A stretch of 47,914 nt of DNA from Shewanella algicola. GTDB taxonomy: Bacteria > Pseudomonadota > Gammaproteobacteria > Enterobacterales > Shewanellaceae. The DNA is taken from positions 1-47,914 of the forward strand of contig NZ_BMQI01000039.1 of assembly GCF_014648035.1 (NCBI RefSeq). The letters run 5' to 3'. The translations under genes and the position numbers were made by a program. The notes under the pieces were generated by a model, which ran no database searches, had not been told where the DNA came from, and saw only the letters and a list, made by a program, of their open reading frames with translations. Every line of letters starts with the position of its first letter. Within the stretch, counting starts at the first letter, position 1. This document shows, in pieces, positions 1 to 7,979 of the stretch.

Positions 1-1119
1 TTTGGTTCAACATCAGTTTGGCGCATTGACGCCGTATTAGGGAACGTCCATCTCATCACCCAAAAGATATTTTCGGTGAGTAAACTTGTGACACCAGAAG
101 GCCTGCACAACGGCTATTTGTACGTCATTATTGGAGGTGAAGATTACGACAGCTGGCAAGCGCTGATCAACGCCGAAAACCAACCTAAAATTTGGGGCGC
201 GACCATCGGTTTTTGGATTATTTTTGCCTTGGTGCTCTTTGTGATTTTATTACGCTATTTTACTCGTCCGATCCAAAAGTTAGCCCAAGACTTAACCGAG
301 CTAAAAGATAAGCCTATGTCAGACAATCTCATGCTGCCACAGCGTTATCGCGGCAGTTTAGAGATAAGCCAACTGAGTCATCATATCAATCATTTACTGC
401 AAGAAATCCAATTACAACAACAGCAAGTTAAACGACAGCAACAAGCTAAGCATGACTTTTTATTACACTTGTCGCATGACTTAAAAACCCCGCTGACTGC
501 ACTATTAGGCTATATCGATACCTGGCTTATTTTGCCTGAAGATAAGCGCGACGAAGCATTGATCCAATACGCTGCCAACTCCGGCCAAACTTTACAGCAA
601 TTGCTTGCCCAGTTATTAGAGTTAGCCGCATTAGAAAACGGTCAAATCGATGCACAATTACAACAAGTTAACTTAACTGAATTACTCAGCGACATTGAAC
701 AAACCTTTACCCCTCGCGCTAAAAAGTTGGGGGTACAACTTGATTTTGACATTAATCATGCAGGTCAAATCTATACCGACCCCACCTTAATGCGCCGAAT
801 CCTCAACAACTTAGTCGACAACGCGCTACGCTACACTCCTGCTGGCGGCAAAATCCAAATCATTAATGCGCTCCACAATGACCAACAATGGTTAACCGTG
901 CGTGATACCGGCGCAGGCATGCACAAACATGAAGTCGACGCCCTTAAACAATTGTCGATGACCACGCTGTCATTTGAAGCTAATCAAAGCCTGCCACAAC
1001 TCGGTGTCGGACTCGCCATCGTCAGGCAGTTATTGGGGTTATTAAAGTGCAAAATTGAAATCGACAGCCAACCAGGGGTGGGAAGTGAGTTTAAGATAGA
1101 GCTGGTAACGCAAAGTTAA
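1..1119 (+). CDS. Sensor histidine kinase, C-terminal part (5' end outside window)
   Basis: The reading frame is open from the first base, so the gene starts upstream of the window. About 372 residues are visible. They comprise the end of an extracytoplasmic sensor region, a membrane segment (GFWIIFALVLFVILL, near bases 205-250), a HAMP-like linker (TRPIQKLAQDL), a Gln-rich coiled coil, a HisKA H-box (LSHDLKTPLTALLGY, phospho-acceptor His near base 475) and a HATPase domain. The ATPase shows an N-box (NNLVDNALRY), a G1 box (DTGAGM) and a G2 box (GVGLAIV). All catalytic motifs are present, so this should be an active inner-membrane kinase of a two-component system. No response regulator lies downstream; if there is a partner gene it is probably upstream and unseen. 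The signal sensed cannot be told from this part. Confidence 0.93.
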   Translation, partial: FGSTSVWRIDAVLGNVHLITQKIFSVSKLVTPEGLHNGYLYVIIGGEDYDSWQALINAENQPKIWGATIGFWIIFALVLFVILLRYFTRPIQKLAQDLTELKDKPMSDNLMLPQRYRGSLEISQLSHHINHLLQEIQLQQQQVKRQQQAKHDFLLHLSHDLKTPLTALLGYIDTWLILPEDKRDEALIQYAANSGQTLQQLLAQLLELAALENGQIDAQLQQVNLTELLSDIEQTFTPRAKKLGVQLDFDINHAGQIYTDPTLMRRILNNLVDNALRYTPAGGKIQIINALHNDQQWLTVRDTGAGMHKHEVDALKQLSMTTLSFEANQSLPQLGVGLAIVRQLLGLLKCKIEIDSQPGVGSEFKIELVTQS

Positions 1120-1271
1120 TCTCATTTTTGAATCGTAAATAAATAACGATTTCTTCATATCTTAAATTGGTACTGACTAAGGTTTATCTATCATTAAGCG
1201 TCATGATAACTAATTGCCTGCAGCAGGCTACGTGCAGGTATATAAAAACGATAATCTAAAACACTATGAAT

Positions 1272-1312
1272 AAATGAGTTTTTATCATTAAATAAGTGAT
1301 AAAAACTCATTT
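1272..1312. terminator. Bidirectional terminator-like hairpin
   Basis: A perfect 16 bp inverted repeat (AAATGAGTTTTTATCA and its complement) surrounds a 9 nt loop. It lies between the convergent kinase gene and the TonB-C-like gene. The stem is AT-rich, so it may be weaker than the GC-rich terminators elsewhere in the window. Confidence 0.6.
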
Positions 1313-1379
1313 CATTTTATATGATTACTTATTTCAGCAACAAACCGCAAGGCTTGACACTGGCTGCAAGCCATAAGCA

Positions 1380-1817
1380 TTACTCACAGGGGAGTTGTAT
1401 TTGTTTTGCACAAGCTTGCTGAGTATTTTCTAGCGATTCTAGCCCTAAACAAAAGTCGAGACGAACAGTATGGCTTTCTTTCGCGGTTGGCGTTTGAGCG
1501 GTTTGCCATTGCCACTGACTCACAATACTCGTTGCGTGTTGACTAATCTTAGTATTAGGTATTGAAATAACTGTTTGAATATTATCTGCTTTACCCGATT
1601 CGATAACATCAAATGACAATATTGTACAGCCAGCCATTCGTGCCTTAGCTAGTTCAATAGGAAACATAGGCTCTTTATCGTTAACGCGAGTCCACATTGC
1701 ACCACTTTCTGGAGTAATCTCTGTTACGATGGTTTCACCGTAAATATTCATTCTTTTAGCTTCACTAGGAAACAAAACCACTGCACTTAATAGTACTGCC
1801 AAGACTAACAATCTCAT
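1380..1817 (-). CDS. Small exported protein resembling a TonB C-terminal domain
   Basis: This encodes 145 residues from the ATG at 1817, which gives a clean signal peptide (MRLLVLAVLLSAVVLFPSEA). A longer frame with earlier start codons exists, but it would put a hydrophilic stretch before the signal sequence. The mature part resembles the TonB C-terminal fold: FPIELAKARMAGCTILSFDV, then a middle TVISIPNT element, then SQWQWQTA and a final VRLDFCL strand. There is no proline-rich periplasmic spacer and no membrane anchor beyond the signal sequence, so it is not a standard TonB. Four cysteines in the mature part could form disulfides. A role in periplasmic protein contacts is inference only. 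Confidence 0.6.
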   Translation of the reverse strand: MRLLVLAVLLSAVVLFPSEAKRMNIYGETIVTEITPESGAMWTRVNDKEPMFPIELAKARMAGCTILSFDVIESGKADNIQTVISIPNTKISQHATSIVSQWQWQTAQTPTAKESHTVRLDFCLGLESLENTQQACAKQIQLPCE

Positions 1818-1943
1818 TTTACATTCCATTGTGTTATTCATTACAGTTAATGCTGTTATTACCTTGCTTGATTTAAGCAGCATAAGACTATAAGTAATTG
1901 TTAACCAGCTGTAAAATAAAGCATTCTTGAAGGGGGATATAGC

Positions 1944-1988
1944 GGAGGCATTATATCTTGCAGATATAGGTATGAATTTTTAGCCTCC
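1944..1988. other. Imperfect two-tier hairpin
   Basis: GGAGGC at 1944 pairs with GCCTCC at 1983, and inside it TATATC pairs with GATATA around a 5 nt loop. It lies just past the methyltransferase stop. No T-run follows on either strand, so it is not a classic terminator. Confidence 0.3.
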
Positions 1989-2003
1989 ACAGCTTTGGTT
2001 GAT

Positions 2004-2606
2004 TTAAGTCGTTTTACATCCAATAAGTTGCACTACAGCACTGTCTCCCTGATGATATTTACCTTCAGAGATATGCCTTTCGACTTCAATGCCAATCAAA
2101 AATTCGAGCCCTTTTAGCTCGGCTTCTAATGCTTCCAGAGACATAAATAACTCTTTGCTCGACGGAGGCGGTCCGCCTATGCCCGTCATATAAATATGAC
2201 GTTCTGTAAAGGCTTCTAAAATAAACACACCGTTAATTTTCAGTGCGCTTACCGCTTGGCGGTGGAGATCTTTACGTAATGAAGGCGGAACATGTGCAGA
2301 GATTGAGACGATACCATCCCAAATATTTTGCCCTAAATCATAATGACTTAAATCGGCAACCACGGTTGTTATCTCTACACCACATTCTACTGCAAGGGCT
2401 TGTGCTTTTTTAAGGCCGACGGCAGATTGATCGACAGCGGTAACCTTGTAGCCTTGCGTCGCTAAAAACACAGCATTTCGGCCTTCACCTTCAGCTAAGC
2501 ACAATACTCGACCACCTTTAGGTATACGAGAACACTCAGACTTTAAAAAATCATTAGGCTCAACGCCATATACAAAGCCTGCTTCGTTATATCTTTGATC
2601 CCACAT
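2004..2606 (-). CDS. SAM-dependent methyltransferase (TehB-like class I)
   Basis: This encodes 200 residues from the ATG at 2606, chosen because AGGGGTG lies six bases upstream and the family normally begins MWDQRY. SAM-binding motif I is VLCLAEGEGRNAVFLA, with an acidic residue after strand 2 (VTAVDQS) and a VVADLSHYDL motif for adenine contact. This is the pattern of small stand-alone class I methyltransferases related to the tellurite-resistance TehB and thiopurine-methyltransferase-like groups. No tehA or tellurite gene is nearby. The substrate is unknown; the class assignment is secure. Confidence 0.8.
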   Translation of the reverse strand: MWDQRYNEAGFVYGVEPNDFLKSECSRIPKGGRVLCLAEGEGRNAVFLATQGYKVTAVDQSAVGLKKAQALAVECGVEITTVVADLSHYDLGQNIWDGIVSISAHVPPSLRKDLHRQAVSALKINGVFILEAFTERHIYMTGIGGPPPSSKELFMSLEALEAELKGLEFLIGIEVERHISEGKYHQGDSAVVQLIGCKTT

Positions 2607-2766
2607 CAACACCCCTACATTAAAGCTAATTAACACCTAGCCTCAACAACGGCTAATTCAAAGCACAAAGTTATCCTATGTATACCCTACACATCAATGG
2701 CCAAATTTGAGGGGCACAAGTCATCCTCTGACGGCATACCCCACAGTAATATTTAAAGTGTTAGAT

Positions 2767-2955
2767 TTACTTCTTGGTTTCGCACGTTGATATGCCAAAA
2801 GGCACGTATGCCGGGCACCAGCCAAACGCAGCGGTAAACAAGGGAATAATCCCAACGATTCCCCACCAAGACTGATTATAAAAGCCAACAGCAATGATGC
2901 ATGCTCCAAGAAAAATCCTTATCATCCGGTCGATTTTACCTATGTTACATTTCAT
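2767..2955 (-). CDS. Small DUF2892 (YgaP-type) inner-membrane protein
   Basis: This encodes 62 residues. The start at 2955 is set by GGAGG five bases upstream; an in-frame ATG four codons earlier would contain that ribosome-binding site. The N-terminus (CNIGKIDRMIRIFLGA) and the GWCPAYVPFGIST ending are typical of DUF2892, the two-helix membrane module also found at the end of YgaP rhodanese proteins. Two membrane helices are visible at about residues 12-29 and 31-46. The conserved Cys-Pro pair near the end may bind a thiol or sulfur species, but the function of the stand-alone form is not established. Confidence 0.75.
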   Translation of the reverse strand: MKCNIGKIDRMIRIFLGACIIAVGFYNQSWWGIVGIIPLFTAAFGWCPAYVPFGISTCETKK

Positions 2956-3382
2956 ATAAACCTCCATTTACTTCAGGGTTGGCAAAATGAAAACCAATAA
3001 CAAAACCTTTAGTCGCTAACCTCAAAGATTGAATCCATTATTGCTAATTAAACGCTAAAGGCATTTTGCGTTTTTCGCGCTGAATGATTGGTTAACACCT
3101 TTAAAACCTGTGTGTTTTTTATTCACCTATATCATTAACAATATGCCTTTATGACGCAAAAAAACAGCAAAAAATTAACTTTTAAAAATCACATTTTCAG
3201 CGCGAATGCTATGTCGATATTAGCCATAAGGAAAAGGTTCAAATATAAAACGAATAGGTAGAGGTGAATAATGCAGGATACAACTCGTAAGAGCACACAA
3301 AGAGACCAAGGAAAAAATGACCATTATAAAACAAAAAAAGCGAATCCGAAGATTCGCTTTTTTTATTAGACAATACCAATAA
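2956..3382. other. Non-coding interval with interleaved inverted repeats
   Basis: No convincing gene is present. Three short inverted pairs occur in parallel rather than nested order: AAAGGCAT 3057/ATGCCTTT 3143, TTTTGCG 3064/CGCAAAA 3155 and TCGCGCTGAA 3075/TTCAGCGCGA 3196. The interval ends in the hemE terminator. A decayed miniature repeat element is possible but unproven. Confidence 0.35.
3333..3364 (-). terminator. Rho-independent terminator of hemE
   Basis: A perfect 14 bp stem (AAAAAAAGCGAATC) around a CGAA loop lies 18 bases after the hemE stop. On the minus strand it ends in a run of seven T. The flanking A and T runs also allow function in the plus direction. Confidence 0.88.
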
Positions 3383-4447
3383 TTACTTGTGGTATTTGCC
3401 CGATAACTCATGCACAGAGTTGATAAATGCACCGGCATGCTCAGGATCAACATGTTGATGAATACCGTGGCCTAAGTTAAATACATGGCCGGTACCTTCA
3501 CCGTAGCTTGCAAGAATTTGGTCAACTTCTTGATGAATGCGCTCAGGCGATGCATACAACATTGAAGGGTCCATGTTGCCTTGTAGTGCTACTTTATCGC
3601 CTACGCGACGACGTGCATCACCAATATCAACAGTCCAGTCTAATCCAAGTGCATCACAACCGGTTTCAGCCATAGACTCTAACCATAAACCGCCACCTTT
3701 AGTAAATAAGGTTACTGGCACTTTACGGCCATCGGCAAAACGAGTTAAGCCATCTACAATTTTTTGCATGTAACGTAATGAGAATTCGCGGTAAGCGTGG
3801 TGCGATAATGCGCCACCCCATGAGTCGAAAATCATTAACGATTGTGCGCCGTTAGCCACCTGAGCGTTAAGGTATAACACTACTGAGTCGGCCAACTTGT
3901 CTAGTAACATGTGTAGTGCTGCAGGTTCTGCGTAAGCCATACGTTTAATTTTTTCAAACGTTTTGCTAGAACCGCCTTCAACCATATAAGTGGCGAGCGT
4001 CCAAGGTGAACCTGAAAAGCCAATTAATGGTACTGCACCGTTAAGTTCGCGGCGAATGGTGCTCACAGCACGCATGACGTAACCTAACTCGTCTTCTGGA
4101 TCTGGGATGCTAAGTTTTTTGATGGCATCAATGGTATCTGTTGGACGTTCAAAACGTGGACCTTCACCCGCTTCAAAGTACAAACCTAGGCCCATCGCAT
4201 CGGGTACAGTCAAAATATCTGAGAATAAAATCGCAGCATCTAAATCATAACGACGTAACGGTTGTAACGTCACTTCGCATGCCAACTCAGCATTGCGGCA
4301 TAAAGACATAAAGTCGCCAGCCTGCGCTCGAGTTGCTTTGTATTCTGGTAAATAACGACCTGCTTGACGCATCATCCATACTGGAGTGACATCAACTGGC
4401 TGCTTTAACAACGCACGTAAATAACGATCATTTTTTAATTCTGCCAT
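3383..4447 (-). CDS. hemE: Uroporphyrinogen decarboxylase
   Basis: HemE converts uroporphyrinogen III to coproporphyrinogen III by four decarboxylations in the cytosol. The protein is 354 residues, the normal bacterial length. The family N-terminal signature is intact ([20 protein letters not shown], with Arg and Gln of the substrate pocket), followed by [12 protein letters not shown] with the catalytic Asp. [17 protein letters not shown] and [10 protein letters not shown] are also conserved. The gene is monocistronic, with its own terminator, and is divergent from rsd. In E. coli hemE is also close to rsd, though on the same strand. It is one of six tetrapyrrole genes in the window. Confidence 0.98.
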   Translation of the reverse strand: MAELKNDRYLRALLKQPVDVTPVWMMRQAGRYLPEYKATRAQAGDFMSLCRNAELACEVTLQPLRRYDLDAAILFSDILTVPDAMGLGLYFEAGEGPRFERPTDTIDAIKKLSIPDPEDELGYVMRAVSTIRRELNGAVPLIGFSGSPWTLATYMVEGGSSKTFEKIKRMAYAEPAALHMLLDKLADSVVLYLNAQVANGAQSLMIFDSWGGALSHHAYREFSLRYMQKIVDGLTRFADGRKVPVTLFTKGGGLWLESMAETGCDALGLDWTVDIGDARRRVGDKVALQGNMDPSMLYASPERIHQEVDQILASYGEGTGHVFNLGHGIHQHVDPEHAGAFINSVHELSGKYHK

Positions 4448-4639
4448 GTGGGCTTTCTTCCTAGACTGTTATGATTTCTGCTGGGCGGTAGTTTAGCACT
4501 TACGCGATTAATGTAACCACTCAAGAGAGATTTATGTGAGCTATTCCTAAATCTAATGGTTAATTTTTTAACATATCCGTTTTGTCGCTCACAAAACACA
4601 CAACACTGATGTGTAAATCGCAAATTAACTGATTAAAAG

Positions 4640-4668
4640 TTGCGTCTGGGTAAGTCGTTTGGTATAAA
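4640..4668 (+). promoter_or_regulatory. Predicted sigma-70 promoter for a small RNA
   Basis: A -35 TTGCGT at 4640-4645 and a -10 TATAAA at 4663-4668 are separated by exactly 17 bases. Transcription would start near 4675. No ribosome-binding site or convincing ORF follows before the terminator at 4730. Confidence 0.6.
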
Positions 4669-4674
4669 AAGTGT

Positions 4675-4763
4675 GCGCTAGCAAGAACAATCAAGAAGCC
4701 CGAAAAATCGAGCCTTTGAAAACTTCGTTACCCCGTGATGGCTTGCCTTCACGGGGTTTTTTA
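4675..4763 (+). ncRNA. Candidate small RNA between hemE and rsd
   Basis: A transcript of about 89 nt is predicted between a near-consensus promoter and a strong intrinsic terminator. The terminator is the stem ACCCCGTGA (4730-4738) with TCACGGGGT (4749-4757), followed by TTTTTTA. I find no good coding frame inside. I do not recognise it as Spot 42, RyhB, 6S or a CsrB type. Two readings are possible: a free trans-acting sRNA with a terminator that could load Hfq, or the prematurely terminated leader of rsd, whose start codon lies about 140 bases downstream. An unrelated long frame on the opposite strand is treated as spurious. Confidence 0.5.
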
Positions 4764-4899
4764 TTGCCTGTAATTTGCCATCCTCTTTTTCACAGCCTCT
4801 AGCTGGTTGGTCCTGAGAATATAAATAAAACAGTTGATCACAATACACTTTGTCCAATACATTAGGTGTTATAGAAAGGTTGCTGATTAGAGAAAACAC

Positions 4900-5367
4900 A
4901 TGCTAACAAAATTAGAAAAAGCAGAGAAACGCTGGGGCGGCGCCAATAAGTTAGTCGATCAGTGGCTTAATCACCGCCGAAAATTATTGATCCAATATTT
5001 CATTGTGGCGGGTCTTGCACCTTATTCTCGGGCCGAAAAGTCATTGCCGACACTCGAGCAAGTGAAAAACTTTTGCGATCAATTAGTCGACTATGTTTCT
5101 GAAGGTCACTTTGAGGTTTACAATAACGTCGTTAAAGCCTGTGAGAAATTCGGCGAATCCAGTATAGATACAGCCAAAGCATTGTTACCGCAAATAAGCG
5201 ACAGCACCGATGCCGCTCTCGACTTTAACGACAAGTACACCGAGGCTGCCGACGAAGAGATCCTCTATCAACTTGATAATGATTTATCGAAATTGGCGCA
5301 GGCAATGGAAGCCCGCTTTGAGTTAGAAGATCAGTTATTAGAAGTGTTGTATAACCGCCATTCGTAA
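4900..5367 (+). CDS. rsd: Regulator of sigma D (Rsd/AlgQ family)
   Basis: Rsd binds sigma-70 in stationary phase and limits its access to core RNA polymerase, favouring alternative sigma factors. The protein is 155 residues, close to E. coli Rsd. The N-terminus (LEKAEKRWGGANKLVDQWLN) and the following RRKLLIQYFIVAG helix are the family hallmark. The rest is an all-alpha bundle with a C-terminal acidic helix. The ribosome-binding site is weak (AGAG), about eight bases before the ATG. The gene stands alone between the small RNA candidate and a strong bidirectional terminator. Confidence 0.95.
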   Translation: MLTKLEKAEKRWGGANKLVDQWLNHRRKLLIQYFIVAGLAPYSRAEKSLPTLEQVKNFCDQLVDYVSEGHFEVYNNVVKACEKFGESSIDTAKALLPQISDSTDAALDFNDKYTEAADEEILYQLDNDLSKLAQAMEARFELEDQLLEVLYNRHS

Positions 5368-5390
5368 CTCATGTGAACGGCTCAACTAAT

Positions 5391-5416
5391 AAAAGTGCGA
5401 ATAGTCGCACTTTTTT
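5391..5416. terminator. Terminator between rsd and the glycosyltransferase
   Basis: Stem AAAAGTGCGA with TCGCACTTTT around an ATAG loop, followed by TT on the plus strand. It lies 23 bases after the rsd stop and between convergent genes, so it probably serves both directions. Confidence 0.88.
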
Positions 5417-5455
5417 GTTTTCTGCATATAATTTCACTCTCGTTTATCAAAGAGT

Positions 5456-6505
5456 TTATTGCCTTTTATGCCAATTTTCAGGTAACTCAACCTGCGACCA
5501 TAACTCTTGGCATAAGCGCTCAGACTGATGCCAGTCGCCCTTTTTTAACCAATCCACCAATGCGTCGCCCACTTGCGGATAAGCAATAGGTTTGGGTGAA
5601 GGTGTCTTTAACCAGCGTGTTAATATGGCAGAATCTAACTGTTCCATACTCTCTGCCGCTGCCAGTAATTGCAACGCAGCCACATTTGCCAGCTGCTCAA
5701 ATTGGCCTAATAGCGGTTTAACCAGTAGCTTTTTACCTAGGGTCATTGCTTCACTGGCGAGTTCAAATCCAGCATTACCAATCACACCACCACATTGCGA
5801 CATATGCTGCTTAAAGCCGTCACGACTAAAACCGTGCCACTGTATGTGCCCAGCAATGCCTTTTATGGGTTTTATGCTGTGATAAACAAAAAATTGATAT
5901 TGATCGAACGGCGCTAAAAACTCAGCTATCCGGTCAGGGTCTTCAAATGGCAGATACACTAATATTTGATGACTATGATCACCGCAACTTGCCGACACTT
6001 CGACAAAAGGCGGCAAAATAGGAAAGCCAAAATGATGCCAATGGCAACCGAGGGCAATATCAACCGGCGCAAAACGATTGAGTAGCAACTCATTAAACCA
6101 ACTTGTGCCCTGTTTAGGTACCGGGTATTGCAACGCCGCTTGATGACTAATGGCAATCGATGGCACGCTTTGTTGGCGCGCAGCCCAAGCACTAACCGGC
6201 TCAAAGTCGTTGAGCACAAGATCATAACCCGTTAAATCTAATTGTTTAATTTCTGAAAATATATTCGCCATGAAATTTTGTTTTGCGGTTTTAGCGACAT
6301 TCACGCGGCCATTCTCGCTGATAAAGGTCATGCCGTTACGCGTTTGGTAATCGCCAAAGCATTGCATATCAAAATATTGCTCAGGCGCTCGTCCTGAAAA
6401 AACAAAATCTACATCAATGTCTTGCTGCCCTAACGCTTTAGCCATCACCCGTGCACGGCTAATATGGCCATTACCGGTACCTTGGACCCCGTACAAAATT
6501 TTCAT
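5456..6505 (-). CDS. MJ1255/VC2487-family glycosyltransferase
   Basis: This encodes 349 residues with the family N-terminus MKILYGVQGTGNGHISRARV, a glycine-rich loop like that of GT28/MurG-type GT-B enzymes. A second conserved element near the C-terminal half (GNAGFELASEAMTLGKKLLV) matches the nucleotide-sugar-binding region of GT-B enzymes. There is no signal peptide, so it is probably cytosolic or peripheral at the inner membrane. The donor and acceptor sugars are unknown. A PAP2 phosphatase follows upstream on the same strand with a gap of about 70 bases, so the two may be co-transcribed. That would fit a lipid-linked or envelope glycan role, but this is inference. Confidence 0.8.
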   Translation of the reverse strand: MKILYGVQGTGNGHISRARVMAKALGQQDIDVDFVFSGRAPEQYFDMQCFGDYQTRNGMTFISENGRVNVAKTAKQNFMANIFSEIKQLDLTGYDLVLNDFEPVSAWAARQQSVPSIAISHQAALQYPVPKQGTSWFNELLLNRFAPVDIALGCHWHHFGFPILPPFVEVSASCGDHSHQILVYLPFEDPDRIAEFLAPFDQYQFFVYHSIKPIKGIAGHIQWHGFSRDGFKQHMSQCGGVIGNAGFELASEAMTLGKKLLVKPLLGQFEQLANVAALQLLAAAESMEQLDSAILTRWLKTPSPKPIAYPQVGDALVDWLKKGDWHQSERLCQELWSQVELPENWHKRQ

Positions 6506-6572
6506 ATTGGCTTTATTTCCTAAAAAGGCTGAATGACTAGGGCGTGTTAAACAATGATTATTGAAAGAGAAA

Positions 6573-7088
6573 TTACAGTATTAGTTGCTCAACCAGTATG
6601 ACGGAACCCATGCCTAATCCCGCACCCGCCATAATATCTAAGGGATAATGCACACCAAGCGCGATACGAGATGAGCCCACAAAACAGGCCCAAGCAAAAG
6701 CAATGGGCGCTAATGACGGAAAGACGACATTCACCACGCTAGCAAACACAAAAGCGCCTGCGGTATGCCCTGAGGGTAAACTAAACTTATCAGAGGGTTG
6801 AAAACCTGAGTCAAAGCCAGCTAATGCATGACATGGACGATGACGACGAATGCTATTTTTAAGCAGTAAATACAACGGAAACTCGACAATAAAACTAGCC
6901 AGCATTAAATTAAAGAATTGCTGCCCATGAGGATGAAAAAAAAGTAACGCGACAGATAAATAGACATAGTAGTGGCCATCGCCTGTTGCCGACACGCGTT
7001 TAGCCGCAGGGCTTAACTGGTTGTCACGACTAAATTGCACTATCCAATAAAACCAATATTTATCTAACTCACTGATACTCATTCTCAT
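6573..7088 (-). CDS. PAP2-family membrane phosphatase
   Basis: This encodes 171 residues from the ATG at 7088 (GGAG six bases upstream); an ATG four codons earlier is possible. All three PAP2 motifs are visible: KNSIRRHRP, PSGHT, and SSRIALGVHYPLD with the catalytic His. Several hydrophobic segments indicate an integral inner-membrane enzyme with its active site facing the periplasm. Likely substrates are undecaprenyl diphosphate, phosphatidylglycerophosphate or other lipid phosphates. The sequence does not distinguish BacA-independent Und-PP phosphatases (PgpB, YbjG types) from others. It lies directly upstream of the glycosyltransferase gene. Confidence 0.88.
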   Translation of the reverse strand: MRMSISELDKYWFYWIVQFSRDNQLSPAAKRVSATGDGHYYVYLSVALLFFHPHGQQFFNLMLASFIVEFPLYLLLKNSIRRHRPCHALAGFDSGFQPSDKFSLPSGHTAGAFVFASVVNVVFPSLAPIAFAWACFVGSSRIALGVHYPLDIMAGAGLGMGSVILVEQLIL

Positions 7089-7263
7089 GCTTGACTCCAT
7101 GCCAAACGCTGGGACATCTTCAACCCGAGCAAGGTTATCTATTTGTTAACAAGCTAGATAATAAAGAGAAGGAATGAACGCGAGGTGACAGCGAGTCTAC
7201 AGTTTTATGACAATGAAAGAGTGAATAACTATAGGGTATAAATCATCAAGCTTATAAAACCAA

Positions 7264-7293
7264 AAACCTCTCAAACATAAGTTTGAGAGGTTT
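7264..7293 (-). terminator. Terminator after the small membrane gene
   Basis: A perfect 13 bp stem (AAACCTCTCAAAC) with a 4 nt loop and TT after the stem on the minus strand (five T in all at its end). It lies about 55 bases after the stop at 7347. Confidence 0.8.
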
Positions 7294-7346
7294 CTGTAAT
7301 CGACTAAGCTCGCACGTTTTACCGTACTAAAAACGCTAAATGCGAT

Positions 7347-7595
7347 TTAAGCTGTTTGTGCTTCTAATGATCTGTTGCGATAAATTTTCACTAGGTGATA
7401 AATGTTAATACAGGCAACGAAGGCGTTCATGCCTGCAACAGGCCAAGCTTCGATTGAATACCCATAAGCAACAAAAAAAGAACAACCAAGAAAATTTAAA
7501 CATCTTAGTAATATGATGTCTTTCATCATCAAAGAAATAGCAACCATAACCGATGCTGCATAACCTAAGATTTCAATAAAATTGATATTTTCCAT
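7347..7595 (-). CDS. Small YgjV-like inner-membrane protein
   Basis: This encodes 82 residues with three hydrophobic segments (about 7-23, 27-46 and 50-69) and a short basic C-terminus. The pattern GYAASVMVAISLMMKDI, then LRCLNFLGCSFFVAYGY, then AWPVAGMNAFVACINIYHL recalls the YgjV-type inner-membrane family of uncharacterised proteins. Proteins of this type are sometimes mislabelled as uroporphyrinogen decarboxylase; nothing here supports that. The ribosome-binding site is AGAGG, seven bases before the ATG. Function unknown. Confidence 0.65.
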   Translation of the reverse strand: MENINFIEILGYAASVMVAISLMMKDIILLRCLNFLGCSFFVAYGYSIEAWPVAGMNAFVACINIYHLVKIYRNRSLEAQTA

Positions 7596-7979
7596 AAGAA
7601 CCTCTATTTCAGGCCCTCTACCTTCCGTAAGCGTAACGGGGGATCCATGCCCCTAAAGCTAGTATTAATTGTAAACTAACATTAAAAATCTTGGCGTTAT
7701 GTTAACAAAATGAACTTCAAAGTTGTAATTAAAAAACGTATTAGAATGACCTAAATCAACATATATCGACTAAAACATTCAATTTGAAAGAAAATTACTT
7801 CCAAATTTGACCCTTGTTCTGTATTTAGGTCAATCGACAAAATTAGCCTGTTTTTGCAATAAGTTGATTTACAGCAATCTGGTGATTGATAAGGCTTTTA
7901 TTTTCACAAAAAGCTCATATAATTCATTTATCTTTGCTTTACCCAGCAATTTACCCTTGCTGCCCAATAGGAGTTAAAT
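7596..7979. other. Intergenic region: REP-like palindrome and rraA upstream region
   Basis: The first part, 7617-7657, holds a GC-rich palindromic stretch (CCGT...ACGG, then GGGG...CCCC) that looks like a dispersed REP-type repeat. Read on the minus strand it also contains a 14-codon frame starting MDPPLRLRK and ending just before the small membrane gene's ribosome-binding site. The second part, 7660-7979, is AT-rich and carries the inverted 10-mers described separately and a possible -10 TATAAT at 7918-7923 before rraA. Confidence 0.45.
7746..7759 (-). promoter_or_regulatory. Possible FNR/EtrA-like box upstream of rraA
   Basis: On the minus strand the sequence is TTGATTTAGGTCAT, against the FNR consensus TTGATNNNNATCAA with two mismatches in the right half-site. 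The same core, ATTTAGGTCA, recurs in opposite orientation at 7823-7832. Regulation by EtrA or CRP is speculative. Confidence 0.3.

Noticed and set aside
2721..2909. Minus-strand frame of 62 codons overlapping the DUF2892 gene
   Set aside because: The overlapping frame matches DUF2892 and has a strong ribosome-binding site; this one has neither.
3057..3205. MITE or transposon end
   Set aside because: No target-site duplication and the repeat blocks are not in terminal inverted order; kept only as a low-interest observation.
4675..4763. Spot 42 or RyhB homologue
   Set aside because: The sequence does not show the conserved cores of either RNA as I know them, and the neighbourhood differs.
4678..4899. 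Minus-strand frame of 73 codons over the small RNA candidate
   Set aside because: No ribosome-binding site, no recognisable protein character, and it runs antisense through a strong terminator.
5592..5882. Plus-strand frame of 96 codons inside the glycosyltransferase gene
   Set aside because: It lies wholly antisense to a conserved gene and has no protein features of its own.
7596..7660. Riboswitch upstream of the small membrane gene
   Set aside because: No known aptamer core recognised; the GC-rich palindromes fit a dispersed repeat better.
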